NCBI RefSeq assembly: GCF_020539865.1
Contig: NZ_JAJBQV010000018.1
Location: 1-53,816 of the forward strand
DNA: 53,816 nucleotides
Reading direction: 5' to 3'
From: Megasphaera elsdenii
Lineage (GTDB): Bacteria > Bacillota > Negativicutes > Veillonellales > Megasphaeraceae
Below the pieces are notes generated by a model that worked only from the letters and a program-made list of their open reading frames with translations, did no database searches and had not been told where the DNA came from. Position numbers and translations under genes: made by a program. Numbering within the stretch: the stretch's first letter is position 1; each line of letters starts with the position of its first letter. Shown piece by piece: positions 25,743 through 35,133 of this stretch.

Positions 25743-28323
25743 AGCTCAACCGCCTCCGTCCTGCCGATACCTTGTCCAGCATCTTAGGCAGTTCCCGCTG
25801 AAATTGCCGTGCCTGTTCTTCCAGGGCCTGCCGGACAGCACTGGCTACATCTCCGCCGCCCTGGACGTTGATAGTCGGCCGGAAGTCCAGTGTGATGCTG
25901 CTGTTGCTGTACATCGGGGCTTTGGCTGTTCCTGCACTCATCCGCTGCGGCGTTTTCGGCATGACACCTAACGCGGCTCCTGCCTGCTGCCACAATGAGA
26001 TAGCTCGTGCCGACCCGTCTAAAGGGATAGCGGCTTCTGCCGAGTCTTCCGCAAATGTTGTCAGGAAGGCCCCACGCTGATAAATGCCACCTCTGGCGTT
26101 TTCGCTGACGTCATCACCGCTGCTGGTTGCTTCACTAATTGTACGGGTTATGTTTTGTGCAATATTGATAGCCGTATCAATCGGATGCGACAAGGCATTA
26201 ACTAAGCTGCTCCACTTGTCCATCGCCCAGTCTACGGCCTGGCCAATGGCATCTATGACACTGCTGGCAAAACTTTGTACTGCCGCTACAGCACTGTCCC
26301 AAGCAGAGGAAATATAATCTACCAATGCAGAGATGATGCCTTCTATGACGCTGGCTGCGCCCGATACAAAGCTGGAAATAGCGTCCCACACGGCCGATGC
26401 GATAGCCAGACAACCATTCCATACCCCGGTGAAGAAGGCGCCAAAGGCGGATATGATGTCCATGATGACCGATACGGCCATCGTCGCTACGGTCATGATG
26501 CCGCTCCAGACGGCTGTGGCAATCGCGACCAGGCCATTCCATACCCCGGTGAAGAAAGCGGCCAGGGCTGAAAACAGACTCATGCCAAAGGATACGATAT
26601 TGTTCCAAATCGCAATGACGGCGGCCCGGAATTGTTCGTTTGTATTCCAGAAATAAATAATGGCGGCGACCACGGCGATGATGACGGCCACGATGGCGAT
26701 AATAGGATTGGCCATGAGAGCCATTGCTAACGCTCTGGCCCCTGTTGCCGCAAGACGAAAGGCTGCCCCTAATCCATTCAATCCGGCATGGAAAAGTTTG
26801 GATGCCGTCGCGGACCCACGCAATACGGTTTCCCCATTCTTGTTTACTATGAAGAACAAGTTAGCCGTCTCTTTAAGCATATTGAAACCGGCTCTGATGG
26901 CTAAAATAGACCTGGCGGCCAATAATACACCGGCAAAGCTGGCGACCAGGGCAACCATAGTTTGTATCAATACTTGATGTTCTTTGGCCCAATTGGCAAA
27001 AGCAACGACAACAGGAACGATACTCCGTAAGATGCTGTTAATGGCTGGCAATAATGCAGAGCCTATTTCAATGGCTACGGCTGTCATACTATTTTTGAAC
27101 AGATACATTTGATTGGCCGTTGTTTCACATCGGGCTGCATATTCAGCATCCACTGATCCTCCATATTTCGTAGCATCACTAACCTTATTGAAATTATCTT
27201 CCAATAGATTTAGTTTTGATAATAACGGCGAAATAGCACCAATAGACTCTTCCCCAAATAAATCTTTCAAAACGCCGGCTTGCTGATCTTTCGGCAAGGC
27301 TTGTATGGCATGAAAAACATCCAAGATGGCGCCTTTGGCATCGGTTTGCATCCGTTTGGCCATATCTGCCGCATCAAATCCCAACTGTTGGAAGGCGGCG
27401 GCCTGGCTTTTTGTAGCTTTTTCCCCGATTGACATACCTAAAATCAAATTTTTAATACCAGTTGCAGCTACATCAGATTTGGTTCCTGTTTGTATCATAG
27501 TAGCCCCAAGTGCAGCAATTTCGCCGGATGCGACCCCGCCGATTTCCCCGAGTGGCCCAATGCGAGTTACAACGTCGGAAATCAACGGTGCCGAGGCGGC
27601 TGTTGTATTTCCCAAGTAATTAATCTTATCTGCTAAGGCGACGACCCCGTCTTGGTTTAAATCAAATGCGCTTCGCCATTTAGCCATCATGTCCCCGGCC
27701 TGGTCGGCCGTAAGGTCAAAGGCTACGCCCATCTTTACGGCATCTTGAGCAAATTCCAGCAAATCTTCTTTGGCGATACCAGCCTGCCCGCCAGCGGCCA
27801 CGATTTTGGCAATCCCCGAAGCAGCCATCGGCATCTTCGTGGATAAGTCTAAGATATCTTGTCCCATCTGCTTAAATTGCTCGGGTGTATCAAAATCGAC
27901 AACTTTTCTGATTTCAGCCATTTCACTTTCAAATTCCATGGCTGCTTTCGTTGCCCCCACTAACGGCGCTGCCAGGACAGCTGTTTTCATAGCAGTCCCA
28001 GCCAAGTTGCTAACGGCTTGAGACCAATTGGCAGACGCCTTCTGTTTGGCGTTGATGCGGTCTGTAATAGCCTCATACTCTTTAGCAAGCGCTATTTTCT
28101 TAACTTGTGCTTGGAGCATAGCCAATTCGGTGTCGTATTCAACGTATCCCTTACTACTTTGTTGTTTAGCCGCCTGTTTTTGCAAGCTTGCCATTTCCCG
28201 GTTTGCCACGCGTAACTGATCCTTCATCTGCTTCGCATGAGCGACCGCTTGGGACATAGTACTCCCTACGCTACCGTCCAGCCGTCCTTTGATAGCAATG
28301 GCTAATTCCATGACACGGCTCAT
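25735..28323 (-). CDS. T: Tail tape measure protein
   Basis: 862 residues, the largest gene of the window. Coiled coil at the N-terminus (AHAKQMKDQLRVANREMASL), then the TP901-type tape measure core (TKMPMAASGIAKIVAAGGQA, LGNTTAASAPLISDVVTRIG, KDLFGEESIGAISPLLSK), several hydrophobic helices between residues 430 and 640, and Trp/Ala-rich repeats (FFTGVWNGLVAIATAVWSG and FFTGVWNGCLAIASAVWDA are near-duplicates). It sets tail length. Scaling of about 1.5 angstrom per residue would give a tail near 130 nm, assuming full extension. Confidence 0.93.
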   Translation of the reverse strand: MSRVMELAIAIKGRLDGSVGSTMSQAVAHAKQMKDQLRVANREMASLQKQAAKQQSSKGYVEYDTELAMLQAQVKKIALAKEYEAITDRINAKQKASANWSQAVSNLAGTAMKTAVLAAPLVGATKAAMEFESEMAEIRKVVDFDTPEQFKQMGQDILDLSTKMPMAASGIAKIVAAGGQAGIAKEDLLEFAQDAVKMGVAFDLTADQAGDMMAKWRSAFDLNQDGVVALADKINYLGNTTAASAPLISDVVTRIGPLGEIGGVASGEIAALGATMIQTGTKSDVAATGIKNLILGMSIGEKATKSQAAAFQQLGFDAADMAKRMQTDAKGAILDVFHAIQALPKDQQAGVLKDLFGEESIGAISPLLSKLNLLEDNFNKVSDATKYGGSVDAEYAARCETTANQMYLFKNSMTAVAIEIGSALLPAINSILRSIVPVVVAFANWAKEHQVLIQTMVALVASFAGVLLAARSILAIRAGFNMLKETANLFFIVNKNGETVLRGSATASKLFHAGLNGLGAAFRLAATGARALAMALMANPIIAIVAVIIAVVAAIIYFWNTNEQFRAAVIAIWNNIVSFGMSLFSALAAFFTGVWNGLVAIATAVWSGIMTVATMAVSVIMDIISAFGAFFTGVWNGCLAIASAVWDAISSFVSGAASVIEGIISALVDYISSAWDSAVAAVQSFASSVIDAIGQAVDWAMDKWSSLVNALSHPIDTAINIAQNITRTISEATSSGDDVSENARGGIYQRGAFLTTFAEDSAEAAIPLDGSARAISLWQQAGAALGVMPKTPQRMSAGTAKAPMYSNSSITLDFRPTINVQGGGDVASAVRQALEEQARQFQRELPKMLDKVSAGRRRLSYE

Positions 28324-28324
28324 T

Positions 28325-28818
28325 TTACTGCCCTCCCTTCTTGGCCTTCTTCATTTCTTCTTCTTCCCGTTCGACTTCTTCGTTCATGACTTGAATCCAC
28401 TCATAAAAATCACCGATTGGCTGATCCAGGAACCATCCAATCGGCGTTTTCGTGTACTTCGCAAGCCTCATGGCCGATAATCTTATATTTTCTACGGCTC
28501 CTTGGGAAGCAAAAAATTCTGCGCTTTCAAGCAGGCTGCCATAAAGTCCGGGCCGCTCAAGTTGAGGATATCATCATACTTCATTTTGGCTGCCGCCGCG
28601 GCCACGATGGCCTGGTATTCCATCGACAAAGCCGGTACGGTCATGAGTTTGTCTTTCTTTTTAGCCTGGTTCATGCAGGCCAGCAGGGCATAGCCATTCA
28701 ACTTCGTGAAATCAAAATAGATTTCTGTCTGCCCATTCGGCAGTGGTTTTGTCAGATGCAGGATGTTTTCCTGGTCTACGATTTCAGCATTGACGAGTTC
28801 GTTTTCTTTTTCTTTCAT
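28325..28818 (-). CDS. E: Tail assembly chaperone E/E' made by -1 frameshifting
   Basis: The zero-frame product E (28492-28818, 108 residues) starts behind AGGAGGATTCCC and reads TEIYFDFTKLNGYALLACMN, a P2 gpE/Mu gp41-like chaperone. Near its 3' end is the heptamer T TTT TTG. Slipping -1 there bypasses the TAG and continues FASQGAVENIRLSAM, then KYTKTPIGWFLDQPIGDFYE to a stop at 28325, one base before the tape measure ATG. P2 makes E+E' the same way, just upstream of T. The extension has no start of its own, so frameshifting is the simplest explanation. Confidence 0.85.
28510..28516 (-). promoter_or_regulatory. Slippery heptamer T TTT TTG for -1 frameshifting
   Basis: On the minus strand the codons AAT TTT TTG contain T TTT TTG in the correct phase. 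It lies eight codons before the end of E. Confidence 0.8.
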
Positions 28819-28828
28819 GGGAATCCTC

Positions 28829-29359
28829 CTAGTTCATACCAATATTGGCGCGAACCTGCTGTAACAGGTCAACGCCATTGACGATAGCTTTGTAGCCGTA
28901 TTTGTCGATTTCACAGAGCGTAGCGCCGCCCATTTCAATTTTGAAGTACGTACATTCGATGACGGTTTCACTGTCCGTCTTCGACCCGGCTTTGAATTTG
29001 CCAGGGTTGTGGCTCTTGACTCGGCCACGGACGGCGACTCGGTACTGTTCGTGTTCATAATCATTGGCACCGCTGTCCCAGTTCTGGATGTCCGAGTAGA
29101 GTTCCAGGGCCAATGTGCTGCCGCCGACCAAACGGGAACTCGTTTTCGTCGGCACCTGCCAGGTCATCTTTAATTCCAAGGAATCAAAATGGCCAGCGAT
29201 GGGTGCTTCGATTTTACCAGCGACGCCGATGCCTTCAATATCTTCTGTCAGCGATTTCAAATCCGGCAATTCAACTTCGTTGACGCCGATTAAATCGTCG
29301 GCGCCGTCGATATAAGCCCGCATATCATTGATGACTTCCGGGATTTTATTTACTGCCAT
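28829..29359 (-). CDS. FII: Major tail tube protein (gpFII)
   Basis: 176 residues. The pattern VINDMRAYIDGADDLIGVNE, then AGKIEAPIAGHFDSLELKMT and YKAIVNGVDLLQQVRANIGMN is characteristic of P2 FII tail tube proteins. It polymerises into the inner tube inside the sheath, encoded 12 bases upstream. Confidence 0.92.
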   Translation of the reverse strand: MAVNKIPEVINDMRAYIDGADDLIGVNEVELPDLKSLTEDIEGIGVAGKIEAPIAGHFDSLELKMTWQVPTKTSSRLVGGSTLALELYSDIQNWDSGANDYEHEQYRVAVRGRVKSHNPGKFKAGSKTDSETVIECTYFKIEMGGATLCEIDKYGYKAIVNGVDLLQQVRANIGMN

Positions 29360-29371
29360 GGGTTTCCCTCC

Positions 29372-30817
29372 TTACGAGAATAATACTTCAAAATTCGATA
29401 CGTCATACTCAAAGGTATCTTCAATGTCCTGTGCCGGGACAGGCGGCGTCAGCTTCGTGTGGATCCGGAAGATGCCGGCCAGTAAATCAGTCGTCGGGTT
29501 TTCATCAGCCAGGAACTGGACACTGGCCCCTAAGAGGTATCCTCGTGACGTCAGCCCATTCAACCGCACCTGTTCGCTGTCTACCAGCGTTTTTACCAGT
29601 CTCGGAGTGATTGGCTGGTCTGTCTTCTGCCAGTTCGTTAAAATGAAGGTGACATACTGCCAGTTGAACATGCGCCGGACACAGATGAACATATCTTTGA
29701 CATCTGTCGTGCCTGGATAAGCACCGGTAAAGTTCCCCCATGATTTCCAGCCGCCGGAGAAATTCAAGCCCGTAACGATGCCCTGTTCATTCAACAAATT
29801 GGCCTGTGTCAAATTGAGATTTACTTCACTGCCATCTTTCAGGCACAGCCCTGTCGCCTGTAATGTCTGGTTGGACGGTGACTGATACGGGACGTCATCG
29901 TTATTGCCGTCGGTAACGCCGATGATGCCCATGATATGGGTCGATAAGTGGAAAACCATATCGCCATTTTTGGCACACGGCCAGCAGACAATTTGGTTGT
30001 TTCCTGTATAATTATTGCCGTTTTTCCACATGTTGACGTCGGCGTATTTTTTGACCTGTTCCGTATTGATGTCTACCAGAGCCATGCAAGGGAACAAGCC
30101 GTCGATTTTAGCCGCTTTGGCTTTCATGACAGCGGCAATGGCCGGCTTTTCAGACCATCCCGGTGCTGCCAGCAGGCCCGGAACTTTGCCAATCTGGAAA
30201 TAAATATCATCGATGAGTTCCAACCCTTTGTTTTTGCCATCCGTGGACATACCCCCGATGATGTCGTCATCTTTGACAGCCGTCGGATCTAACTTGTCAT
30301 AAGCAACATAGATGCTCGATACAGAGGCCAGGGCGCCATCATCCAAGAGTGTAATGATGAGCTGACCATCATCGTCATATGCCGCCGTATAGTCCTTATC
30401 CAAGGTGGCTGCGGACCCGTCTGCACTACCCTTGACGGTTAGCGTATGCAATAAAACCGGGTCTGTAAGGATGACCTGTTTCTTCGTAACAGTTTTGGCC
30501 GTGTCCGAAACGGACACTTTATGTTTGGCCGGGTCCAATACATTGACAAATACAATGGGTTTTACATTGTACAGTTTGAATTCGGTATACATCGCTTCGC
30601 AGAGCGTGTACTTATCCCAGTCGGGATGATACCCCAAATTCTGCGTCGCTTCCTTCCAGCTGTAGCAGATGACGGGTTTATTGACATAGGCCGTCGGGTC
30701 TTCTGTCAGATGGACAGGCGCCGTCCCGAAGACAACCGGTAAGCCGGAATCAGTGGCGACAGTCGCCACAATTGAGGTCGGGACTTCGCTTGCTTTTACG
30801 CCGTGGAAAAATGCCAT
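29372..30817 (-). CDS. FI: Tail sheath protein (gpFI)
   Basis: 481 residues. FHGVKASEVPTSIVATVATD, then GLPVVFGTAPVHLTED and the C-terminal NWQYVTFILTNWQKTDQPIT, followed by VQFLADENPTTDLLAGIFRI, are sheath landmarks. It forms the contractile outer tail. Its presence shows a contractile (myovirus) tail although the head genes are lambda-like. Confidence 0.93.
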   Translation of the reverse strand: MAFFHGVKASEVPTSIVATVATDSGLPVVFGTAPVHLTEDPTAYVNKPVICYSWKEATQNLGYHPDWDKYTLCEAMYTEFKLYNVKPIVFVNVLDPAKHKVSVSDTAKTVTKKQVILTDPVLLHTLTVKGSADGSAATLDKDYTAAYDDDGQLIITLLDDGALASVSSIYVAYDKLDPTAVKDDDIIGGMSTDGKNKGLELIDDIYFQIGKVPGLLAAPGWSEKPAIAAVMKAKAAKIDGLFPCMALVDINTEQVKKYADVNMWKNGNNYTGNNQIVCWPCAKNGDMVFHLSTHIMGIIGVTDGNNDDVPYQSPSNQTLQATGLCLKDGSEVNLNLTQANLLNEQGIVTGLNFSGGWKSWGNFTGAYPGTTDVKDMFICVRRMFNWQYVTFILTNWQKTDQPITPRLVKTLVDSEQVRLNGLTSRGYLLGASVQFLADENPTTDLLAGIFRIHTKLTPPVPAQDIEDTFEYDVSNFEVLFS

Positions 30818-30818
30818 T

Positions 30819-31055
30819 TTATTTACCTCCGTGTAATGCCATGGCCCGTTTATACATGATGTTTCTCAACGAGCCTGTAGATTTAACTTCTTTTTGTGCC
30901 GCATCCAATTCGCCCGCTGTGACGAACAGATGCTTATATACCGGGTCGTCCTTATATTTTGCAGGAATCCCGTCTGCGAAAATCTGATTCGTGTGGATTT
31001 CCGTGTCTTTATAGGCTGGCCCGACGTAGATGACCGGCCCGCTGGTTTTACTCAT
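30819..31055 (-). CDS. Small conserved phage protein upstream of the sheath
   Basis: 78 residues; strong GGAGGCAGATACG before the ATG; ends one base before the sheath leader. It reads SGPVIYVGPAYKDTEIHTNQ then FADGIPAKYKDDPVYKHLFV. Mu-like phages carry a small protein (DUF2635) in the same place, and this one is similar in size and position, but I cannot see a motif proving homology. It overlaps the upstream gene by eight bases. Confidence 0.55.
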   Translation of the reverse strand: MSKTSGPVIYVGPAYKDTEIHTNQIFADGIPAKYKDDPVYKHLFVTAGELDAAQKEVKSTGSLRNIMYKRAMALHGGK

Positions 31056-31557
31056 CGTATCTGCCTCCTAAAACCTCCCAATGAGTTTGACGTGGCTGCG
31101 GAATGAATACGTCGAACTCAATGACACCTACCCATTGTGGGAACGGCTGGTCATCGGGAATCGTTGTCTTGATATTCCCGTCATCTATATCAATGAACCA
31201 TTTCTTGGCAATGGGATTGTTGGCCAGCAGGTGATAGCGGATGAATTCGAGGAAATGGAACAACATATGAGCTCCATAGGTCATATCTTCATCGTAAATA
31301 GTCGCGTAGATGACGATAGACGTAACGGACTTATCCCGGTCGTCTGTCGTAGCTTCTGGCCGTACCACGACGGCCGGACAAAGTTTCTTTTGGTCTGCCC
31401 GGTTATTCGCCCGGGGCAGGAATCCGGTATATACATTTACATCCGTATCGACACTCGAAAAGATATTTTCTGGCCGGCCTTCACAATATTCCTGGTAAGC
31501 CGTGAATTTTTCTTTCAAGAATTCCGCGATACCTTCCGCGCATTCCAATGGGGTCAT
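31048..31557 (-). CDS. Tail terminator/completion protein (lambda gpU position)
   Basis: 169 residues. LECAEGIAEFLKEKFTAYQE is a typical opening of tail terminator-like proteins, and the gene order Z-then-this corresponds to lambda Z-U. The middle has CPAVVVRPEATTDDRDKSVT and a beta-rich C-terminus. It probably caps the tail and joins it to the head. The call is mainly from synteny. Confidence 0.6.
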   Translation of the reverse strand: MTPLECAEGIAEFLKEKFTAYQEYCEGRPENIFSSVDTDVNVYTGFLPRANNRADQKKLCPAVVVRPEATTDDRDKSVTSIVIYATIYDEDMTYGAHMLFHFLEFIRYHLLANNPIAKKWFIDIDDGNIKTTIPDDQPFPQWVGVIEFDVFIPQPRQTHWEVLGGRYDE

Positions 31558-31561
31558 CGCA

Positions 31562-32077
31562 TCACTTCCCTAATCTGTATTCGATTTCATGTTCCAATCG
31601 TTCTTCAAAGACGTCACTGCCACGATCCATCATGACGCTCAGGACATCGGGATTGCCGAATAACTGCGGCACGGCCGGCCCATAGATACCTTTCAGCGGG
31701 TATCTTTCCTTTCCCTTACGGGCGACGAATGCCCCGCCCAGGCTAAAGCCGCGGGGGACATGCGTCATTTTCCCGCGCTTTACGGATACGAAGACGCCGT
31801 CCCGCCGCTTCTTGGCCTGATATTTATGGATTGCCTCGGGCGCCCCTTTGACAAGGATGGTAGCGCCGTCTTCATCGGCCCGGATCTGCGCCTTCGCTTT
31901 CAAGTCCCCGGCCTTCATGGTATAAATGCTTCGGATTTCCTTTGTCCCTGCCGTCCTGGCGGCTGTGGCCGCCCGCTTTCCGGCAGCTACAGCCGCCCTG
32001 GCGATTTCTTTATCGCTCAGAGAGGACAAGGCGTCCATAAGCTTTTTGTCACCTTGAATGTCGATTTCTACGCTCAT
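31562..32077 (-). CDS. Z: Minor tail protein Z (head-tail junction)
   Basis: 171 residues matching Minor_tail_Z: SLSDKEIARAAVAAGKRAAT, then YTMKAGDLKAKAQI and KYQAKKRRDGVFVSVKRGK. In lambda, gpZ helps position DNA at the head-tail junction. It keeps the lambda order between FII and U. Confidence 0.85.
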   Translation of the reverse strand: MSVEIDIQGDKKLMDALSSLSDKEIARAAVAAGKRAATAARTAGTKEIRSIYTMKAGDLKAKAQIRADEDGATILVKGAPEAIHKYQAKKRRDGVFVSVKRGKMTHVPRGFSLGGAFVARKGKERYPLKGIYGPAVPQLFGNPDVLSVMMDRGSDVFEERLEHEIEYRLGK

Positions 32078-32085
32078 AGGCCCTC

Positions 32086-32412
32086 CTAGTGATTCTTATG
32101 CAGGGTCATCGTCAAGATACCCATGTCGTCGATGACGTTATCTACCAGACAGTAATCGCCATCGACAGTAAAACTTTCTCCTTCCGCTGGGACTTCCCCG
32201 TAATCGTCTTTAGCGATATGAATGATGATGACCTGGCCATGGGTGCTCTCGAAGCCGGAATAGATTTCCTGTGTCTGGAACATAGCGTCTTCTTTGGGAC
32301 TCTGCACGATGCATGTATACTTCTTGCCATTCAGCTCATGTGTTTCGGCAAATTCATCAGCATTGAGAAAAGCCGGAATGTCCGAAGCTACCATTTCTTT
32401 GAACGTGCTCAT
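32086..32412 (-). CDS. Head-tail joining protein (lambda gpFII-like)
   Basis: 108 residues, close to lambda gpFII in length. MSTFKEMVASDIPAFLNADEF, then TCIVQSPKEDAMFQ and FTVDGDYCLVDNVIDDMGIL fit the head-tail attachment family. Its start overlaps the preceding gene's stop by four bases (ATGA). Confidence 0.65.
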   Translation of the reverse strand: MSTFKEMVASDIPAFLNADEFAETHELNGKKYTCIVQSPKEDAMFQTQEIYSGFESTHGQVIIIHIAKDDYGEVPAEGESFTVDGDYCLVDNVIDDMGILTMTLHKNH

Positions 32413-32651
32413 TTTTGGACGGCTGCGGCGGCATCGGCCTGGGGCAGTTCCATCCCTGGTTCGTCTGCCGGCGATTCTTCCGTCTCTGGCTCATTAGCCG
32501 GGGCCACTTTGTCCCCAACCAAGGCAACAACTTGTTCATCGGCCCGTTCCATGAGTTTTTCCGCTTCATCGTCCGGCAACTCAAACGAGTCGCCAGTCCG
32601 ATATAAGTGCTTGCCCATGGAAACGCAGCCGTATGTAACGACTAACTTCAT
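32409..32651 (-). CDS. Small acidic protein in the lambda FI position
   Basis: 80 residues, start at 32651 chosen for GGAGGGAGGACC. The N-terminal half (MKLVVTYGCVSMGKHLYRTG, then SFELPDDEAEKLMERADEQV) resembles a small domain found in many phage proteins next to the capsid gene; the tail is Pro/Glu/Ala-rich. In lambda, FI sits here and assists DNA packaging. That role is only a positional inference. Confidence 0.5.
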   Translation of the reverse strand: MKLVVTYGCVSMGKHLYRTGDSFELPDDEAEKLMERADEQVVALVGDKVAPANEPETEESPADEPGMELPQADAAAAVQK

Positions 32652-32662
32652 GGTCCTCCCTC

Positions 32663-33715
32663 CTATTTCGCTTTGATGACGGCCCAATCGTCGACAAACT
32701 GCGGAGCCAGGACACAACGGCAGTACATGTAGAAACTCAATACCTGGGTATCTTTATTGCCGTTATAGTACGGGACATACGGAGCTACGAAAGTTTCATA
32801 GGCCGTGCCGGCATCGTTAAGCAGTGTGCAGGCGCCGTGAAGCTGACTGCCGCGCCCAGGGATGGCGATGATGGCCGTATCCGGGTCGATGAAATACTGC
32901 GATTTCCCGGCATCGTCGGTGTACGTTTCTGCATAGGTATAGACGTCGAGGTTCAGCGATTTGATGCGCCCGACGTGAGTAATCTGCGGGCTGATGATCT
33001 GCGGCTGGAAGCCCATGAGGGACAGATTGTCCGCCGTCGGAACCATCATCCATTTCATAATCTGGTCGTTGCTCAGCAAATAATCTGCGATGTTTTTCCC
33101 ACAAATCATCATGGTCGGGACGATACCGGCGTCTTCCTGGATGAGTTCCGAAGCATTCTTGATGTCGCTGTAAATCGTCGCGCCGGCTTTATCCCAGGTT
33201 GTCGTCGGCGTGACTTTATGGTCAAAGTCAAACGCAATGGTGTCAATCAACACCGTCTTGCCGTCATCGGCATAACCTTCGATGTCGCATTTACCAGTCT
33301 GCAAGATATCCGCCGCCATCTTCGCTTTGCGGTTGATGATTGCGTTCTGCAAATCCACCATATCTTCGGCCTGTTTGATGGCTGCGCGCTGGGCCGGTGT
33401 CGTCGTGCTGTAGACGTTTTCGCCGAAGCCGCGTTCCGATAATTCTTCTGGATCTACTACCTTACTCGGCCCCATCATCGGCGGCTGGTAGATAGCGATT
33501 TTAGATCCCGTGTCTTTCAAGCTCGCGCCTTTTGCGCCGCGAACGACAAAGGGGGCCAGCTGACGGCCACGCTTGCGGTATTCTACGGCAATCTTGGTCG
33601 TAACGGCTGTCGCCGGTACAATCGGGAAAAAGGTATCAAGCAAAAAAGATGCCGGCGGCGTAATCCGTTCCATTGCCTGCATCAAAGATACAGTATCTCT
33701 CAATTCAATAGCCAT
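32663..33715 (-). CDS. Major capsid protein (lambda gpE family)
   Basis: 350 residues of the Phage_cap_E family. Family features: TPPASFLLDTFFPIVPATAV near the N-terminus, the RQLAPFVVRGAKG loop, KQAEDMVDLQNAIINRKAKM, and the C-terminal GSQLHGACTLLNDAGTAYET. It takes the HK97 fold and makes the icosahedral shell. The decoration protein lies immediately upstream, as in lambda. Confidence 0.93.
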   Translation of the reverse strand: MAIELRDTVSLMQAMERITPPASFLLDTFFPIVPATAVTTKIAVEYRKRGRQLAPFVVRGAKGASLKDTGSKIAIYQPPMMGPSKVVDPEELSERGFGENVYSTTTPAQRAAIKQAEDMVDLQNAIINRKAKMAADILQTGKCDIEGYADDGKTVLIDTIAFDFDHKVTPTTTWDKAGATIYSDIKNASELIQEDAGIVPTMMICGKNIADYLLSNDQIMKWMMVPTADNLSLMGFQPQIISPQITHVGRIKSLNLDVYTYAETYTDDAGKSQYFIDPDTAIIAIPGRGSQLHGACTLLNDAGTAYETFVAPYVPYYNGNKDTQVLSFYMYCRCVLAPQFVDDWAVIKAK

Positions 33716-33727
33716 GTTCAGTTCCTC

Positions 33728-34063
33728 CTAGTGTACAGATGTCAAGAAAATACCGGCATTTCGCAATTCTTCTTCATGGGCGTCAACCGTATCTTCGCTG
33801 GCGGCAATAAGGTATTCGCGATGGAATCGGCCGGAAACATAGACCGTCGCAACGGTGGCTTTATCATCCACGTCGCAACTCAAAATAGCATTGGCAACAG
33901 CGGCTTTAGCCGTAGCCACAGCAGCTGTCCCAGTAACGGTCATCAGCATGCCGCGTTTCATGGCCGTCCCAGCCGTTAAGGTGACGTTCTTGAGCAAAAT
34001 AGGAATTTCCGGCCCGCCGATAAGCTGGTCGTGTTTAATGTCGATGACTTCTCTGATTGCCAT
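33728..34063 (-). CDS. Head decoration protein (lambda gpD-like)
   Basis: 111 residues: KNVTLTAGTAMKRGMLMTVT is the D-protein landmark and the length agrees with lambda gpD (110). It stabilises the expanded capsid. Its ATG overlaps the protease stop codon by one base. Confidence 0.88.
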   Translation of the reverse strand: MAIREVIDIKHDQLIGGPEIPILLKNVTLTAGTAMKRGMLMTVTGTAAVATAKAAVANAILSCDVDDKATVATVYVSGRFHREYLIAASEDTVDAHEEELRNAGIFLTSVH

Positions 34064-35133
34064 TATTTTGCACCTCTCAATCTATTCGCTGCATTGACTA
34101 CATCTTCAATGTCCTGAGCTTTCTTTACGGCTGCCTGGTCCTGCGGCATCCCTGTTTTCGGCACAGGCGTTACCTGTTCAGATCCGGACTGCATCTGTTC
34201 CATAATCATGGTGCGCACGCTTGCCAATGCCTGGTCACTCGGCGACTGTACGCCGGCGACGGCTTCGATATAGGGAGCTACATCATCCGCTGTCCGACCG
34301 TCACTGATAGCCCGGTCAATCATGGCATCGGTATATACGTTCCCGTTTTTCAATGCCTTCAATTCAGCAATTCGCTTCGATTCATCCGCATCCTTGTTCG
34401 CGTTCTGCGGGTTCAAACCCAATAAGGCTGCCAGTTTGCTGGCTAAGGTTTTATCATCCATGTTTTTTTCTCCTTTGTTGATGATCTTTTCAAGCTGTGC
34501 CCGGTTCTTCATGTGACACAGGCAGGAAATATTATTGACAATCAGCATATTGTCATTCAGGCTGGCCGTGACCTGATAGTCTTCGTCGATGGCGTCGATA
34601 AAACCATTTTCCAGGGCCTGGTCGGCCGTCATCCACGTTTCATCGTCCATCATCTGTGCCAATTCATCCGTTGTCTTATGGCATCGTTCCGCATAGACGT
34701 TCAAAATCGTTTCTTTCGTCGATGCCAGCGCTTTCTGCAATTTGGCCAGGCCCTGTTCATCGTAGCCGCCGATGAGAAAAGATGCCGGGTTGTGAATCAT
34801 ATACAGTGCATTCCGCGGCATTTCGACGCTGTCGCCAGCACAAGCGATGATAGTGGCCGCACTGGCACACATCCCGTCGATGTGCATGGTCTTCTTGCCG
34901 CTGTAGCCTTTGAGCATCGTATAAATGGCCTGGGCCGCGAATACGTCGCCACCGGGACTGTTGATACGTACTGTCAGATTCTTGCCGCCACATTCTTTCA
35001 AATCGTCGTTGAACTGGCGCGGCGTAACGTCATCGTCATACCATGACCGCGAAGCGATGGCGCCATACAGCAGCAGTTCTGCATTGTCATCGCCCGCTTC
35101 ATTGACGAAACGCCAAAATCTTTTACTCTTCAT
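34063..35133 (-). CDS. ClpP-type head maturation protease with C-terminal scaffold
   Basis: 356 residues. The N-terminal 200 residues are a ClpP-like serine protease: NSPGGDVFAAQAIYTML, catalytic Ser in DGMCASAATIIACAG, His in NALYMIHNPASF, and Asp nearby. The C-terminal 140 residues (DDKTLASKLAALLGLNPQNA and QALASVRTMIMEQMQSG) look like a capsid scaffold, as in lambda gpC/Nu3. An internal ATG near MDDKTLASKLA at 34460, with AAAGGAGAAAAA before it, could make the scaffold alone from the same gene. Confidence 0.88.
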   Translation of the reverse strand: MKSKRFWRFVNEAGDDNAELLLYGAIASRSWYDDDVTPRQFNDDLKECGGKNLTVRINSPGGDVFAAQAIYTMLKGYSGKKTMHIDGMCASAATIIACAGDSVEMPRNALYMIHNPASFLIGGYDEQGLAKLQKALASTKETILNVYAERCHKTTDELAQMMDDETWMTADQALENGFIDAIDEDYQVTASLNDNMLIVNNISCLCHMKNRAQLEKIINKGEKNMDDKTLASKLAALLGLNPQNANKDADESKRIAELKALKNGNVYTDAMIDRAISDGRTADDVAPYIEAVAGVQSPSDQALASVRTMIMEQMQSGSEQVTPVPKTGMPQDQAAVKKAQDIEDVVNAANRLRGAK

